From Verrucomicrobiales bacterium (GTDB lineage Bacteria > Verrucomicrobiota > Verrucomicrobiia > Limisphaerales > CAIMTB01), in the NCBI GenBank assembly GCA_016795425.1, contig JAEUHG010000044.1:49304-113303 (forward strand): a DNA stretch of 64,000 nucleotides, given 5' to 3'. This document shows positions 46,276 to 56,336 of this stretch, piece after piece. The translations under genes and the position numbers were made by a program. The notes under the pieces are model-generated. The model was not told the DNA's origin. It did not search any database and worked only from the letters and a program-made list of their open reading frames with translations. Numbering within the stretch: position 1 is the stretch's first letter; every line of letters begins with the position of its first letter.

Positions 46276-47004
46276 TTAGTGTTGGAGCACGACTTCCTCC
46301 GCCCGGGGCGCATCGTTCGGACGACTGACGGCGTCGGCACGCGCCCGGGCAAAGTTTTCGAGGTCCCAGCCGCGGTGGCGCGCCGATTCGACCCGCAACT
46401 CCGCGTGATGAATGGTGCGTTCGAGGCGCGACCGGAACTGGGTCAACAGCCGGTTGAAGAAGTTGAAGGGCAGTAGCGCCAGAATGGCGATGCCGAGTCC
46501 GCAGGCCGTGGCGATAAGCGCCTCCGCGATGCCGCCGCTCACCTTGGTGGGCGCCAGTTGATCGTCTCCAACAAAATGAAACGAGTGCATGATTCCGGTC
46601 ACGGTGCCAAGCAACCCGAGCAAGGGCGCCAGCGTGATGAAGGTTGAGAGAATCCACAGGCGTTGCTCCGCGTGGTCGAGCTCCTCGGTGGCTCGCACCT
46701 GCATCGCTCCCAGGAAAGAGGTGTGCGCGTGCGACAAGCCTTCGTGCAGAGTGGCGAGATAAGGGTCGTCGGCGGAGGCCGTGGCTTCGACGGCTTCGGC
46801 GAACCGACCTTGGGACACCAGGTCGAAGGCTCGCTCCAGCTGCCCGCGCTGCGCGCGCCGGGCCAGCCGCCACCACCACAAAGACCGTTCGATCACCACG
46901 GCCGCCGCAGCGATCAGACAGATCAGGATGGGCCACATGACCGGGCCGCCTTTGATGAAAAAGTCCACTACGACGTTCGCGAAAATGGGAGGGCCAGCCA
47001 TCAT
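46276..47004 (-). CDS. exbB: ExbB/TolQ/MotA-family proton-channel subunit
   Basis: The protein has 242 residues from ATG 47004; an upstream extension reads unconserved arginine-rich sequence. Three helices are seen: one near residues 15-40 and two in the conserved pair [25 protein letters not shown] and [19 protein letters not shown]. The cytosolic loop is of normal length. It forms the pentameric inner-membrane motor with ExbD. It lies 41 bases after the tonB stop. Confidence 0.92.
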   Translation of the reverse strand: MMAGPPIFANVVVDFFIKGGPVMWPILICLIAAAAVVIERSLWWWRLARRAQRGQLERAFDLVSQGRFAEAVEATASADDPYLATLHEGLSHAHTSFLGAMQVRATEELDHAEQRLWILSTFITLAPLLGLLGTVTGIMHSFHFVGDDQLAPTKVSGGIAEALIATACGLGIAILALLPFNFFNRLLTQFRSRLERTIHHAELRVESARHRGWDLENFARARADAVSRPNDAPRAEEVVLQH

Positions 47005-47045
47005 GGGAATTGGAGTTGCAGGACAATACGGGACACGGACGTTGA

Positions 47046-47858
47046 TCAGGAGTTGGTCAGTTCGAAACGAATGGGGACTTCGTAGAGGCGCACGGGGCCG
47101 GGCCGGAACCTCCACCGTTCGCGCACGGTGCGGAGAGCGGCGGCGTTCAACAGGGGCCACGGGCTGGGCGAGGCCGCTTCGGCGACGATGACATGGCCGT
47201 CTTCGTCTACTGTAAGGCGCACCACCACCGTGCCTTCCTGTCTCTCCCGCACGGCCTGCCGCGGGTAGTCTGGTGCCGGCTGCCGGGCTTCCCCACGTCC
47301 AAAGGCGAGCGTTTGCACGATGAGCCCATGGCTCCCAGGGACCCCGCCGGTCGCGGAGCCCGCCGTCGCGCCGGTATCGGCTGCCGCCGGCGCCGCAGGG
47401 CGCGCCTGCTGTTGAAAGGTCGCTTCCGCGGCGGGCCCGGTGCGGACGGGTGCATCGACGGGTAATTCGAACGCGATCTTCGGGTTCGGCTCGGCGACGG
47501 CGAGAAGCGGGGGCGCGGGAGTGACTGGAGGCGGTTCCGGCACGGGCGACGGCAATGCGTCTGCGGCGGTCGGTGCGGGAGCCTCGTCTTCCGCGGCGAA
47601 CGGCTGGGCCGTCAGTTCAATCTTAAGCAGGGTGGCAACGATTGCCTGGGGATCTGCGCAGCGCGGCGGAGGGTGCTGATACGGAAGAAGAGCGCCCAGG
47701 ATGCCCACCGTCGCACAACCGGTCCAAATCACCAGCGTCAGCACCGGTATCATGGACGCAGGTACCTGCTTCGACGATGACTCGGGTCGTGACCGAACGG
47801 TCCCCGGTGGCGGGAGCGGCAAGGTTCGGTGCGGCGATTGAGGAAGCGCGCTCGTCAT
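47046..47858 (-). CDS. tonB: TonB-type energy transducer
   Basis: The protein has 270 residues: one anchor helix (about 36-60), a Pro/Ala-rich periplasmic spanner ([15 protein letters not shown]) and the TonB C-terminal domain ([26 protein letters not shown], ending [22 protein letters not shown]). It couples the ExbB-ExbD motor to the outer-membrane receptor of the same operon. The ATG overlaps the upstream PepSY-gene stop. Confidence 0.92.
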   Translation of the reverse strand: MTSALPQSPHRTLPLPPPGTVRSRPESSSKQVPASMIPVLTLVIWTGCATVGILGALLPYQHPPPRCADPQAIVATLLKIELTAQPFAAEDEAPAPTAADALPSPVPEPPPVTPAPPLLAVAEPNPKIAFELPVDAPVRTGPAAEATFQQQARPAAPAAADTGATAGSATGGVPGSHGLIVQTLAFGRGEARQPAPDYPRQAVRERQEGTVVVRLTVDEDGHVIVAEAASPSPWPLLNAAALRTVRERWRFRPGPVRLYEVPIRFELTNS

Positions 47859-49429
47859 TCCGGGAGGCGAGTGGGGAGCGACGAGGCGGCGGTTTCGATC
47901 GGCATGGAGTTTGACTCACGGGCCGGGACCGAGGTCGAAGTCGCGGGTCCACGACGCTTCCCCAAGAATCGGCGCCAGCTCAGGGCAAAGCCGGTGTACA
48001 CGAGCACCAGGCCACCGAGACACGCGGCGAACGCAAGGCACTGGCCGACCCAACCGCCAGCCTCGCCGGTGTGCAGTGGGCGATTCAAACCACGAAGCGC
48101 GCGGCGCCACCCGACTTCCGATACTTGCGTGGAGAAGGTGGAGCGTCGCAGCACCTCCCCGGTGTACGCATGAACCTGGAGTTGGATGGGTTGAACGGAC
48201 CAACGGCCGGTTTCCCGCACCATCACCGACACGGGCGGTGTGCCGTGCCCACCCGGACCGCCGCGTCCCTGGCCATCCCCGGACCGCGTCTCGCCCGCTT
48301 CGACCGCTTCGCGTTGACTTGGGGCGCCCACTCCGGTTCGTGCCTGGGCCATCCCTTCTCTCGCCGCGGCGGTCGAGCGAGGCCCATCCTCGCGTCGGAA
48401 ACCTGCCTCACCCCCGAAACGGGCACCGCGGGGACCCCGCTGACGACCGCCCGCGCGCAAGGTGATTTCCTCCCAATGGGGCACCTCGCGCCGAGCGATG
48501 GCGAACAGGCGATCGGGGCCGAGTGGGAGCATCCCCGGTTCCGGCGCCGCGAACGACGGCGAGTGGGTGGAGTTGAGCCCGGCTTCGGGGCCCCCGATGG
48601 GTGCGCCGTAGATAACATTGCCGACCGGCCGGAACGCCATCACGACACCCGTGAGGCTGAGGACCATCAGGATCGGTGCCGACCAAATGCCGACGGCGTT
48701 GTGCCAATTCCAGTCCCGCGGTTTGCCCCGCAGTCGGAAGTTGGGCAGGACTCCAATTCGCAGAGACGTCCAACGCCAATGTCGTGGCCACCACAAGTAG
48801 ATTCCGCTCAGGCAAAGCAGGGTGAAGAGGCATGCCGAGACGCCGACCACCGTGCTCGCGATCGCTCGGGCGCCGACCGGCCCGTGGCGACGAGGTTCCT
48901 CTGCGTTGTGCATTCCGTTGGTGCCGCCCTGCGCTGAGCTTCGGTGGGCCCCAGAACCTCCCGACTGCGTTGCTATGGCGTCATTGATACGGGCCGAGGG
49001 ACCTTCCGCGCCGGATTCAGGTTGGGGCACACCCAGCCAACGATGCCATCGGAGCATGCATTGAAAGAAGGCCCGCAGCACGGTGGGGCTTTGCACGCGA
49101 AGCTCCCCCGTGTACGGATTCGCATGGATGGTTTGGGTGCGTCCGAATGTCAGGGTGACGGCGGCGGCGGGATCCGACCGGACGGTGATCCCGGTCCACG
49201 CCGCACCTGATGCCAACTCGCGCGCTTTGGCGACGAGTTGGTCCAGGTCCCAGCCCGCGACGCTCGAATCCGGAGGTGTCACTCGGCGCACCTCGCGCTC
49301 CGCCCAGGCGAGCACCTGCTTCTCGAACGCCAGGCACGCGCCGGTGAACACCGTGATGGCGATCACTCCACCCGTCAGCAGACCGATCACCATGTGCAGC
49401 CAGAAAAGCGCCCTTCGGAACGTCTTCAT
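47855..49429 (-). CDS. PepSY-associated membrane protein (PiuB-like)
   Basis: The protein has 524 residues from ATG 49429, which follows GAGGTC by a few bases. The family start TFRRALFWLHMVIGLLTGG is clear, with further helices around VGVSACLFTLLCLSGIYLWWP, SAPILMVLSLTGVVMAF and a final pair near the C-terminus (LNRPLHTGEAGGWVGQCLAF). PepSY modules lie between them. Members are inner-membrane ferri-siderophore reductases or accessory proteins. Oddly, two Gly/Arg/Ser-rich insertions are present, one of about 80 residues (roughly 48225-48460) and one of about 40 (roughly 48870-48990). Confidence 0.87.
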   Translation of the reverse strand: MKTFRRALFWLHMVIGLLTGGVIAITVFTGACLAFEKQVLAWAEREVRRVTPPDSSVAGWDLDQLVAKARELASGAAWTGITVRSDPAAAVTLTFGRTQTIHANPYTGELRVQSPTVLRAFFQCMLRWHRWLGVPQPESGAEGPSARINDAIATQSGGSGAHRSSAQGGTNGMHNAEEPRRHGPVGARAIASTVVGVSACLFTLLCLSGIYLWWPRHWRWTSLRIGVLPNFRLRGKPRDWNWHNAVGIWSAPILMVLSLTGVVMAFRPVGNVIYGAPIGGPEAGLNSTHSPSFAAPEPGMLPLGPDRLFAIARREVPHWEEITLRAGGRQRGPRGARFGGEAGFRREDGPRSTAAAREGMAQARTGVGAPSQREAVEAGETRSGDGQGRGGPGGHGTPPVSVMVRETGRWSVQPIQLQVHAYTGEVLRRSTFSTQVSEVGWRRALRGLNRPLHTGEAGGWVGQCLAFAACLGGLVLVYTGFALSWRRFLGKRRGPATSTSVPARESNSMPIETAASSLPTRLPE

Positions 49430-49431
49430 GG

Positions 49432-50112
49432 TCAGACCTCGGCCCATTGCCGTATCAGATTGTGATAAACGCCGGTCAACTGGACGCTGGACGGATGATC
49501 GGGGTGATCTCGATTCAAGCGCTGCAATCCGACATCGAGATCAAACAGCATCGAGCGCCGCATATCATCGCGGACCATGCTTTGGATCCAAAAGAAGGCG
49601 CACAACCGAGCGCCGCGCGTGACCGGCTTCACATGATGCAGGCTGGTCGCGGGATACAGAATCATGTGACCCGCGGGCAGTTTGACCTCTTGCACGCCGT
49701 AGGTGTCCTCGACGGTCAATTCTCCGCCGTCGTATTCCTGAGGTTCGGCGAAGAAGAGGGTGGCCGAAAGGTCCGTGCGGATTCGCATGGGCGTGCCCGG
49801 CACCTGGCGGATCGCATTGTCGACATGCGTGCCGAAGCTGTGCCCTGCGGAGTACCGATTGAACAGCGGTGGGAAGACATGCCTGGGAAGTGCCGCGGCG
49901 ATGAACAACGGATTCTGGCCGAGTGCCTGGAGAATCAACTCGCCGACCTGACGCGCGACCGGGTGGTGTTCCGGTATCTGCTGGTTGTTCTTGGCCCGTG
50001 CGGACTGGTAGCCGGCGGTGATTTTGCCATCGATCCACTCGACGGATTCCAGCAGGCGCCGTGTTTCGGCAACCTGTTCGGGCGTTAGAACGTTGGGAAG
50101 ATGGAGCAACAT
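49432..50112 (-). CDS. piuC: PKHD-type Fe(II)/2-oxoglutarate hydroxylase
   Basis: The protein has 226 residues. The iron site is His96 and Asp98 (GTHVDNAI) with His159 (YPATSLHHV), and an arginine follows in VTRGAR for 2-oxoglutarate. The length and the start [14 protein letters not shown] match PiuC/YbiX. In Pseudomonas piuC sits beside a TonB siderophore receptor, as here. Its substrate is not settled. The gene lies 36 bases after the receptor stop and 2 bases before the PepSY gene. Confidence 0.93.
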   Translation of the reverse strand: MLLHLPNVLTPEQVAETRRLLESVEWIDGKITAGYQSARAKNNQQIPEHHPVARQVGELILQALGQNPLFIAAALPRHVFPPLFNRYSAGHSFGTHVDNAIRQVPGTPMRIRTDLSATLFFAEPQEYDGGELTVEDTYGVQEVKLPAGHMILYPATSLHHVKPVTRGARLCAFFWIQSMVRDDMRRSMLFDLDVGLQRLNRDHPDHPSSVQLTGVYHNLIRQWAEV

Positions 50113-50148
50113 AGGACGGGGGCTGGGGGGCAGGTTTTCGGAGCGTGA

Positions 50149-52428
50149 TCAGAATTTGAGGGAAGCCGTCAGCATGGCGGACAAGGGCGGTCCCGGGTTG
50201 AAGCGGTTGCCGTTGTTGTTGAGGCTGATCGGATAGAACTCGTCGAGCAGGTTGTAGACATTGAGACGCAGGGTGAGGTGCCGGCTGACTTCGTATTGGG
50301 CCATGGCGTCGATCACCCAGTAGTCGGGCGTCTCAGGATTCACGGCTCCGGGCGTGGTGGTGGTTTGTCTCGCCACCGTGCTGACATAGCGCGCGCCGCC
50401 GCCGATGGTCAGTCGAAACGGGAAGCGGTAGGTCGTCCAGAGGCTCGTGGAAAAGGACGGCGTCCACTGCAATCGAGCCCCGTCCTGCGTTGGATTGGCG
50501 GATTCCGCAAAAGTGGCATCGAGGTACGAGAGATTGGCGAAGACCTGCCAGCTTTCGGTGAGGTTGCCGGTGGCGCCGAACTCCACGCCATCCACCCGGC
50601 GTTCGCTGTCATACAGGTAGGTTGGAGGCGAGGTGGTGTTGTCGGTGGTGATTTCGTTTTCGTTCAGCGTCCGAAAGAGGGCGGCCGTAAGGCTCAGGCG
50701 GGTGTCCAGCAGGTCCCACTTGGCGCCGAGTTCGAAGTTGGTGGAGGTCTGTGGTTCCAGGGCGGGATGGTTGGCGTTGTTGACGTTGGTGCTCAGGTTG
50801 AAGTTCGCGGTGCCGGGCGGGGTGAGGGTCCGGCCGTAGGAGAAATAGACCGTGCCTTCCGGGCGGGGTTTGAAGGCGATGCCGGCCTTGGCGCTGAGCA
50901 GCTGATCCGACGCCTCGAGGGGAGTGCCGGCATTCGCGACGCCCGTGGCGTCGACACTGCGGTATTCGGTGGTGAAGGCGTCCCAACGCAATCCTCCGCT
51001 CAGCTTCCATCGCTCGACGACATCGATGGTGTCGTTGGCGAAGAGGCTGAATGTGTCGGTTTTGCCTTCCGTGAATGCACCGGTTCGCCGCGGCGCATAT
51101 CCAGTCACGGGGTCGTGGGGATTGGGCTGGAATGCGTCGGCGGCGGGCGCGGTCCCGGCGCCGCTGACCGTCGGCGTGTCTTGCTCTTCTCGGAGATACT
51201 CCAATCCTCCGACCACCGAGTGCGCGAGCGGTCCGGTCTCAAACGATGCGGTGCCCGTGGTTTGATTGGAGAGGATTTTGTTGATGCGTTCGTTGGCCTG
51301 TCGACTGCGGGCCACGGTGTTGGTGGCGGTCACATTTCCTGGGCTGGTGATGACGGCGAACCGGTCGGTCTGATTGAAATGGGTCTGATTCCTTAAGGTG
51401 GAGCTTTCCGAGAGATCATGCTCCAACCGAGCGGTGAAGGTGTCCTGTGAGACCTCCTCGAAATCGAATGCGGCGCTCCCGTAGAAGTTTTCCCGGTCGA
51501 TCTCGGCGGATAAGGCATTGGTTCCGACCATGCCGGTCAACGCCGAACCGGGCAGGCCGTAGTCTGGCAGGTTTTCCTGTCGCGTGTGTTGGGAGGACAG
51601 GAGGATTCGGGTGGAGGTGCCGAGTCCAAGAGCTGCCGCGGGGGCGATGGACCAGCTGGAGCGCTCCACTTCATCGCGGCCGGGAACCCCGCCGTCTTGC
51701 CACATCGCATTGAGCCGCGCCGCGGTGCCTTGCCCCCACGTTCCTTCCCCACCCAACCGCATCGGCTGATTGACATCCACCGTGACCCGTTTCTGTTCCG
51801 CCGACCCGTAGCCCAGTGTGCCGCCGTAAAGCGGCTTCAACTGCGGGGACTTGGTGGAGAGATTGAGGTATCCGGCCCCGGTTCCCCGCCCAACATCAGC
51901 GCCGGTCGGACCCTTGAACACCTCGACCTGTTCGAGATTGAAAACATCGCGCGTGATGAGGCCCTGGCTGCGGACGCCGTCGACGAAGATGCTGTTGCTG
52001 GCGTCGAATCCTCGCATGAAGAACGCGTCGCCGGCCGTGTTCGAGGCACCGCCGCCTTCGCCCGCGAGCAAGGTGACACCGGGGACGTTCCGAAGGACTT
52101 CGCTGAGGGTGGTGGCGCCCTGTTCGTCGATCACCGCCCTGGGAATCACCGTGATGGTCTGCGGCACATTCAGCAGCGGTTCGGTGTAGCGAGGTGACGA
52201 GACGGCTCCCGGCTGATAGCCGGCATCCTCGCGCTGACGAACCAGGACTTCGGCCAACGGGGTCGGTGCGTCGGGCCATGCGTTCGTTGCAGGGGAGGGT
52301 AGCGGTGACTGCGCCGAGGCTGCCAATCCGTGAGCGACAATGAGGGTGGTCAGCGCGGCAGCGGAGGACACGCCGGGCGCGGGCGATACGCCGGGAGATG
52401 GATCATGCGGATCAGGGCGTTGGGTCAT
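50149..52428 (-). CDS. TonB-dependent siderophore receptor
   Basis: The protein has 759 residues from ATG 52428 (MTQRPDPHD); an earlier in-frame start adds 17 doubtful residues. The plug domain is clear (VPQTITVIPRAVIDEQGATT, RNVPGVTLLAGEGGG, FNLEQVEVFKGP, the siderophore-receptor type). It is followed by the beta-barrel, ending in the sorting phenylalanine of LTASLKF. Similarity is to the Fiu/FiuA ferric-catecholate group. It is the first gene of the operon. I find no clear Fur box in the 337 bases upstream. Confidence 0.92.
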   Translation of the reverse strand: MTQRPDPHDPSPGVSPAPGVSSAAALTTLIVAHGLAASAQSPLPSPATNAWPDAPTPLAEVLVRQREDAGYQPGAVSSPRYTEPLLNVPQTITVIPRAVIDEQGATTLSEVLRNVPGVTLLAGEGGGASNTAGDAFFMRGFDASNSIFVDGVRSQGLITRDVFNLEQVEVFKGPTGADVGRGTGAGYLNLSTKSPQLKPLYGGTLGYGSAEQKRVTVDVNQPMRLGGEGTWGQGTAARLNAMWQDGGVPGRDEVERSSWSIAPAAALGLGTSTRILLSSQHTRQENLPDYGLPGSALTGMVGTNALSAEIDRENFYGSAAFDFEEVSQDTFTARLEHDLSESSTLRNQTHFNQTDRFAVITSPGNVTATNTVARSRQANERINKILSNQTTGTASFETGPLAHSVVGGLEYLREEQDTPTVSGAGTAPAADAFQPNPHDPVTGYAPRRTGAFTEGKTDTFSLFANDTIDVVERWKLSGGLRWDAFTTEYRSVDATGVANAGTPLEASDQLLSAKAGIAFKPRPEGTVYFSYGRTLTPPGTANFNLSTNVNNANHPALEPQTSTNFELGAKWDLLDTRLSLTAALFRTLNENEITTDNTTSPPTYLYDSERRVDGVEFGATGNLTESWQVFANLSYLDATFAESANPTQDGARLQWTPSFSTSLWTTYRFPFRLTIGGGARYVSTVARQTTTTPGAVNPETPDYWVIDAMAQYEVSRHLTLRLNVYNLLDEFYPISLNNNGNRFNPGPPLSAMLTASLKF

Positions 52429-52765
52429 TGGACGATGGACAAAGGGTGTTGGACGTTCGGCGTTTTGCTCGTTCGGCAACGCGCGAGTCCCGTTCCACTG
52501 GACCTCGCGGGGTGAACCGGCCTGGGTCGGGATCGGGCCGCACTCGCAGCACGTCCCAGGATTAAGGAATCACAGAACCCGGCGCTTCCGCTCGCTTGCC
52601 AAACGGTGATGCCTCCTTGTCATCGGCTGCCGATAAACCGCATGGGCAGGACAACCGTCTGCCCGGGGGGAAGCAGGGTGACGAGCCCCCGTACTCGGCC
52701 ACCGACCGATTGCAATCGAAACGGTGACCGCACGCTGGAGGCGCGGCGGAGTGGTAGCGACCGGG
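52429..52765. other. Upstream region of the iron operon
   Basis: The 337 bases between the receptor start and the rlmN stop hold no supported gene. I looked for a Fur-type palindrome (GATAATGATAATCATTATC-like) and saw none; a terminator for rlmN is not evident. Confidence 0.4.
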
Positions 52766-53827
52766 TCAGCCCGGTGCAGTGGCGAATCGTTGTCGAAGCT
52801 GTCCGCAGGCGGCGTCGATGTCAGGTCCTCTCGAACGACGAAAATGGGCGACGACCCCGCGGTCTTTCAAAACGCCCGCGAAATGGGTGGCCGCCTGATC
52901 GGTCGAGGGTTGGTAGGCGGATCCTCGCAATCCCATTCCGGTGGGGTTGTAGCGAAGGAGGTTGACGTGCATGCGCCGACGTCCCACCAGGTCGGCCAAC
53001 TGTTGCGCCTGGCCGGGCGCGTCGTTCACCCCGGCGAGCAGGCAGTATTGGAGGATGACCGGACGTCCCCGCCGCACCTGGAAACGGTCCGCCGCCGCCA
53101 GAATTTCATCCAACCCATAGCGCCGGCCGCTGGGGAGAAGTCGAGCCCGCGTGGAATCGTCAGGCGCATGAATGGAAACCGCGAGGTGGAGGTTCCATCC
53201 CGTGGCTGTGAGGGCGTCGATGCCTGGAACGATGCCCACCGTCGAGACCGTGATCTGACGCCACCCCAGTCCGCCCAGATCGTTGGCTCCGATGCGTTCG
53301 ATGGCCGGCAGGAGGTGATCGAGGTTGAGCAGCGGTTCGCCCATGCCCATGAAGACGATCGTTCGCAGTTCCCTGCCAATCGATTTCGCCTCGCCTCGGA
53401 GATTCAGGAACTGCTCCACGATTTCGCCCGAGGTGAGATTCCGTTGGAACCCACCCTGGGCCGTGGCACAGAAATCGCAACTCATCGCGCAGCCGACCTG
53501 GGATGACAGGCAGCCCGCGGAGCGGTCGGGTCTAAAGTCCGGCATGAGGACCGATTCAACGGTGTGACCGTCGGCGAGGCGTAGGAGGATCTTGGTCGTG
53601 CCATCGGATGCGACCTGTCGCGTCGCCAGCGTCGTGGATCGAAGGGGCAGTTCAGACCGCACCCGTTCGAGCAAGACGGCAGGAAAGCGCGCCGCATCGC
53701 TGGCCTGAACCAACTCGTTCGTCCGGTAGAATGTCCGAAGCAGTCGTCGCGCGTGGGTGTCTGAGATCCCCCACGCGGACAGGCGTCTCGCCAGTTCTGC
53801 AACGGTCAATTCACTGAGGGCGTTCAC
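52766..53827 (-). CDS. rlmN: 23S rRNA (adenine2503-C2)/tRNA methyltransferase, radical SAM
   Basis: The protein has 353 residues. The radical-SAM cluster motif is CX3CX2C at Cys113, Cys117 and Cys120 (CAMSCDFC). Further landmarks are the SAM-binding MGMGEPLLN, the family motif VSIHAPDD and QYCLLAGVND. The N-terminal helical domain is present and the length is normal. The enzyme methylates C2 of A2503 in 23S rRNA and A37 in some tRNAs. It is a single gene with its own start. Confidence 0.93.
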   Translation of the reverse strand: MNALSELTVAELARRLSAWGISDTHARRLLRTFYRTNELVQASDAARFPAVLLERVRSELPLRSTTLATRQVASDGTTKILLRLADGHTVESVLMPDFRPDRSAGCLSSQVGCAMSCDFCATAQGGFQRNLTSGEIVEQFLNLRGEAKSIGRELRTIVFMGMGEPLLNLDHLLPAIERIGANDLGGLGWRQITVSTVGIVPGIDALTATGWNLHLAVSIHAPDDSTRARLLPSGRRYGLDEILAAADRFQVRRGRPVILQYCLLAGVNDAPGQAQQLADLVGRRRMHVNLLRYNPTGMGLRGSAYQPSTDQAATHFAGVLKDRGVVAHFRRSRGPDIDAACGQLRQRFATAPG

Positions 53828-54054
53828 GGAGTACGAGACGGGTGTCGTTTGTTTCTGGCGATGGATGGAACGCTGCCACGGTCCGGGTCAAATCTAGCCA
53901 CATCTCTCGGGAACTACGACGACAACCATTCGGACGAGGAGTCATGGGGTCCAGTTATCACGAGGGAAGCAGGCCCCCGGACCGGCAGAGTCGCCTCAGG
54001 CGGATGTCCGATCCCAGGCCCGGGCCTATCGGGTTCCGTCCTTCCACCTAGTCC

Positions 54055-55413
54055 TCACGTCATTCGGTCCAGAATGGCCATGAGATTCTCGGCATCCGTG
54101 GGCTGCGGTGGAGGTGCCGGAGCTTCCGTCGGTGCCGACCGCCGTTGAGCCTGGAGCGCGTGAGCCTGGGCCAAGGCGATGGTATCCGGCGACGTGCCTG
54201 GACCGGCATTGATCCAAGCCATGGCGGTGGCCAGACAAAGTTCCTTCAAATAGGCATACGAGAATTCCTCGGTTGCGGCGGTGATTGCCTCAATGCCGGG
54301 CTGGCTGATCTGGAGTTCTCGTGATTGCTGACTCGACCAACGTTCCAGGTACGCCCGGCGTCCAGCCTGTGTCGGTAGGTCGAAAGTGTATTTCCGATCG
54401 AATCGTGAGGGTCGATCCAGAATGGAGGGGTCGAGACGTTCCGGATAGTTGGTGGTCGCGACGACGCAGAGTCCGGTGTTCTGAGCGAAGCCATCCAACT
54501 CATTCAAGAACACGGAGCGATTGTTGGGCTTGATCAGGGAATCGAGGTCCTCGAGGACGAGCAGGCAGGGCGCGGTTCGGCGGGCCAGGTCGAACACCTG
54601 GGAAACATTCGCATGCTCGCCTGAGGAGAACATGCCCGCCGACTCGAGGCTGCGCACGTAAAGGACCGGTTTTCCCGCCACATGACAAATGGCTTTCACG
54701 GCGTGGGTCTTTCCGTTCCCGGGCGGCCCCAGGAAGAGAAGTCCCCGTTTCCAAGGAACACCGTGTCGGACGTAGATCTCTCGTCGGGCAAAAAATTGGG
54801 CCACATCCTCGAAGATCTGCTCCTTGAACCCTGGTGGAAGAACCAGGTCATCGGCGATCGTCGCGCGTATGGATTCGAATAGGTTCGGATCCTTGCGCCA
54901 GTTCCCTTGTTCGAAGACCAGCACTTCCCCGTGGGGCGTGCTCGTCCATCGGGTGACCGCCTCGAAGAAGGCGTCGACGGGTCCGCGGTCAGGTCCGAGG
55001 ATGAAGAACAGTCGTTGCTCGCGCATCAACTCCCGCCAGGAAAGACACAACACCTCGAAGGTGGTGCCCTGCCATTCGAGGGTCAGAAAGGCGTTGAGAG
55101 CGCGACGGCGTATTCCGGTTTCCTGAGTCCAACAGGCCCCCATGGGTCCGTTCTCATTGCACCCCTTCCACGTCGTCAAAACTTCGTTGAAGACACCATC
55201 CTCCCGGTATCGGCAGAGGGCATGTCCCGCTTCCACAAAGCCATCCAGATCAAAGCTGCAGGCCGAGCATTGGAGAATGTATTTCCCAGGGAACCCGTCC
55301 CGCAATCGAAGGCCGGCATGATAGGCGATGGCGTGGAACGGGAGCGACAGGATGGACTGGAAAAGACCATCCACAGGTCGCGCACCGGGGAAGGTCGAGG
55401 GGGCATTCTGCAT
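54055..55413 (-). CDS. Bcs1-like AAA ATPase
   Basis: The protein has 452 residues from ATG 55413; a TTG three codons upstream is possible. An N-terminal region of about 190 residues has no named domain. An AAA module follows: Walker A GPPGNGKTH, Walker B CLLVLEDLDSL, sensor-1 VVATTNYPERLD and an arginine-finger stretch RPSRFDRKYTF. The C-terminal lid ends in a Pro/Ala-rich tail. Bacterial members are often of unknown function, with remodelling of protein complexes likely. It stands alone. Confidence 0.85.
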   Translation of the reverse strand: MQNAPSTFPGARPVDGLFQSILSLPFHAIAYHAGLRLRDGFPGKYILQCSACSFDLDGFVEAGHALCRYREDGVFNEVLTTWKGCNENGPMGACWTQETGIRRRALNAFLTLEWQGTTFEVLCLSWRELMREQRLFFILGPDRGPVDAFFEAVTRWTSTPHGEVLVFEQGNWRKDPNLFESIRATIADDLVLPPGFKEQIFEDVAQFFARREIYVRHGVPWKRGLLFLGPPGNGKTHAVKAICHVAGKPVLYVRSLESAGMFSSGEHANVSQVFDLARRTAPCLLVLEDLDSLIKPNNRSVFLNELDGFAQNTGLCVVATTNYPERLDPSILDRPSRFDRKYTFDLPTQAGRRAYLERWSSQQSRELQISQPGIEAITAATEEFSYAYLKELCLATAMAWINAGPGTSPDTIALAQAHALQAQRRSAPTEAPAPPPQPTDAENLMAILDRMT

Positions 55414-55585
55414 ACAGAACAAAAACTTGAGCCCTATCGGGGTTGGATTGTCACTCTCGAATGTTCAATGGAAGTGTGTGGGAGGAGGGTTGATATCGGC
55501 AATTCTGTGAAGGCGGCGGATTCCAAGCCTCGGTAAAGGTCAGGTGGGACCTTGTGGGCGAGGCGAGAGTTCCGAGTGAGTTGCT

Positions 55586-56335
55586 CTAAGCGCGAAACGC
55601 TCCGAATAGCGCCCGCATCTCCTCATCCGCTTGCGCTGGGTCGGCTAACGTCTGCGCAATCTCGTCGCGCAGCAACTGGCGGTAGCGCTTCCGCAGGCGA
55701 TGCACGGCCACGCGAACCGCGGTTTCCTCCATACGCAGCTTTCGCGCCGTCTCGGCGTGTGACTGCGCGCCTTTGCCGACGGTAAGAGACTCCTTCAGTT
55801 CATCGAACAATGGGGCGCGCCCTTCCGCCTCGCACTCGGATCGCAGGCGCTCAATCACCTGGGCCAGCAACGCCACCGCCCATTCGCGGTCGAACGCCTT
55901 GTCCGGGCTCGGCTCGGCTGTGGCGGCAACCTGAAACCGGGTGTCGGCGGTCTGCCAGTCGAGCGAGAGGTGCGGAACGGCGCCGCCGCGCTTCTGGCGT
56001 TGGGAATGGTCCCATTCGTTGGCGAGGAAATGTTTCAGGGACGCCAACAGGAACGCCCGGAACCGCCCGCGCTCGGCGCTCAAGCCTTCGAGGTAGTTCT
56101 TGGCGAGGAATCGTGCAAAGAACGCCTGCGTCAAATCTTCCGCGTCCTCCCTCGCATATCCGCGGCGGCGAACATAGGCGTAGAGCGGAAACCAGTAGCT
56201 GCGGCACAGTTCCTCCAGTGCATGGTCGGATCGCGGTGTGGACCGCTGGCCGGCCGCGATCACCACGGTCCAATGCGTGGTGGCGAAGTTGTCGCCGGGC
56301 GCGCCTGAAGACGGATTGGAGGGGTCGGAGGTCAA
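55586..56335 (-). CDS. ECF-family RNA polymerase sigma factor
   Basis: The protein has 249 residues and starts with TTG 56335, one base after the kinase stop. Region 2 is seen in YAREDAEDLTQAFFARFL and FRAFLLASLKHFLANEWD. Region 4 is the helix-turn-helix ARKLRMEETAVRVAVHRLRKRYRQLLRDEI. It belongs to the ECF group coupled to Ser/Thr kinases in planctomycetes and verrucomicrobia. It probably acts as the output of the kinase encoded just upstream. No anti-sigma factor is seen. Confidence 0.9.
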   Translation of the reverse strand: MTSDPSNPSSGAPGDNFATTHWTVVIAAGQRSTPRSDHALEELCRSYWFPLYAYVRRRGYAREDAEDLTQAFFARFLAKNYLEGLSAERGRFRAFLLASLKHFLANEWDHSQRQKRGGAVPHLSLDWQTADTRFQVAATAEPSPDKAFDREWAVALLAQVIERLRSECEAEGRAPLFDELKESLTVGKGAQSHAETARKLRMEETAVRVAVHRLRKRYRQLLRDEIAQTLADPAQADEEMRALFGAFRA

Positions 56336-56336
56336 G

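Noticed and set aside
52429..52765. A Fur box or cobalamin riboswitch ahead of the TonB receptor
   Set aside because: No Fur-type palindrome and no B12-box-like sequence could be found by eye.
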